Source: CAZBUK01 sp964495085
GTDB lineage: Bacteria; Bacteroidota; Ignavibacteria; T3Sed10-11
Length of the DNA: 5,424 nt
Direction of reading: 5' to 3'
NCBI GenBank assembly: GCA_964495085.1
Contig: CAZBUK010000152.1
Location: forward strand, 1 to 5,424
The notes under the pieces were generated by a model that did not search any database, was not told where the DNA came from, and saw only the letters and a program-made list of their open reading frames with translations. A program made the translations under genes and the position numbers. Every line of letters begins with the position of its first letter. Position 1 is the first letter of the stretch. Positions 5,391 through 5,424 of the stretch are shown piece by piece.

Positions 5391-5424
5391 TGAATTATTG
5401 TTACTTTTCTTTTTGAGCCCAAAA

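Overview
The window holds four genes that the sequence supports well, in three transcription units, bracketed by a pair of near-identical 54-bp inverted repeats. The organism is most likely an uncultivated member of the Fibrobacteres-Chlorobi-Bacteroidetes superphylum or a neighbouring lineage (Marinimicrobia, Ignavibacteria, KSB1, Zixibacteria and Cloacimonadota are the kind meant). The clue is the C-terminal type IX secretion (T9SS) sorting domain of the large protein, with its NYPNPFNPETTI motif, which is characteristic of those phyla. The exact phylum cannot be fixed from this window.

Layout. Positions 1-54 are the left repeat arm. It runs into a degenerate 18-bp tandem repeat (51-152) just upstream of an orphan MacB/LolD-type ABC ATPase gene (184-843, +). 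A short convergent intergenic region follows, then a 975-residue secreted protein on the minus strand (947-3874). That protein has a signal peptide, a Kre9/Knh1-like beta domain, a papain-like Cys/His/Asn region and a T9SS tail. Next comes about 630 bp without a convincing gene (3875-4509). It holds a two-tier stem-loop, a candidate promoter for the minus-strand gene, and a GC-richer stretch that looks like a relic of coding sequence. After it is a tightly overlapping pair on the plus strand: a 67-residue helical protein (4510-4713) and a 187-residue nucleotidyltransferase-fold protein (4700-5263). Together they look like a toxin-antitoxin-like module. The right repeat arm (5276-5329) starts 12 bp after the last stop codon, and the final 95 bp are AT-rich with no clear gene.

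How the parts work together. No pathway links the three units. The ABC ATPase has no permease beside it, the secreted peptidase-like protein stands alone, and the small-protein/nucleotidyltransferase pair is a self-contained module. Their base composition also differs: the ATPase is clearly GC-richer than the peptidase gene, and the nucleotidyltransferase pair is the most AT-rich. Mixed composition, an orphan transporter part, a toxin-antitoxin-like pair and flanking inverted repeats all suggest accessory or rearranged DNA. No transposase, integrase or recombinase is visible. The left arm begins exactly at base 1, so the left junction cannot be examined and a contig that ends inside a dispersed repeat is a real alternative.
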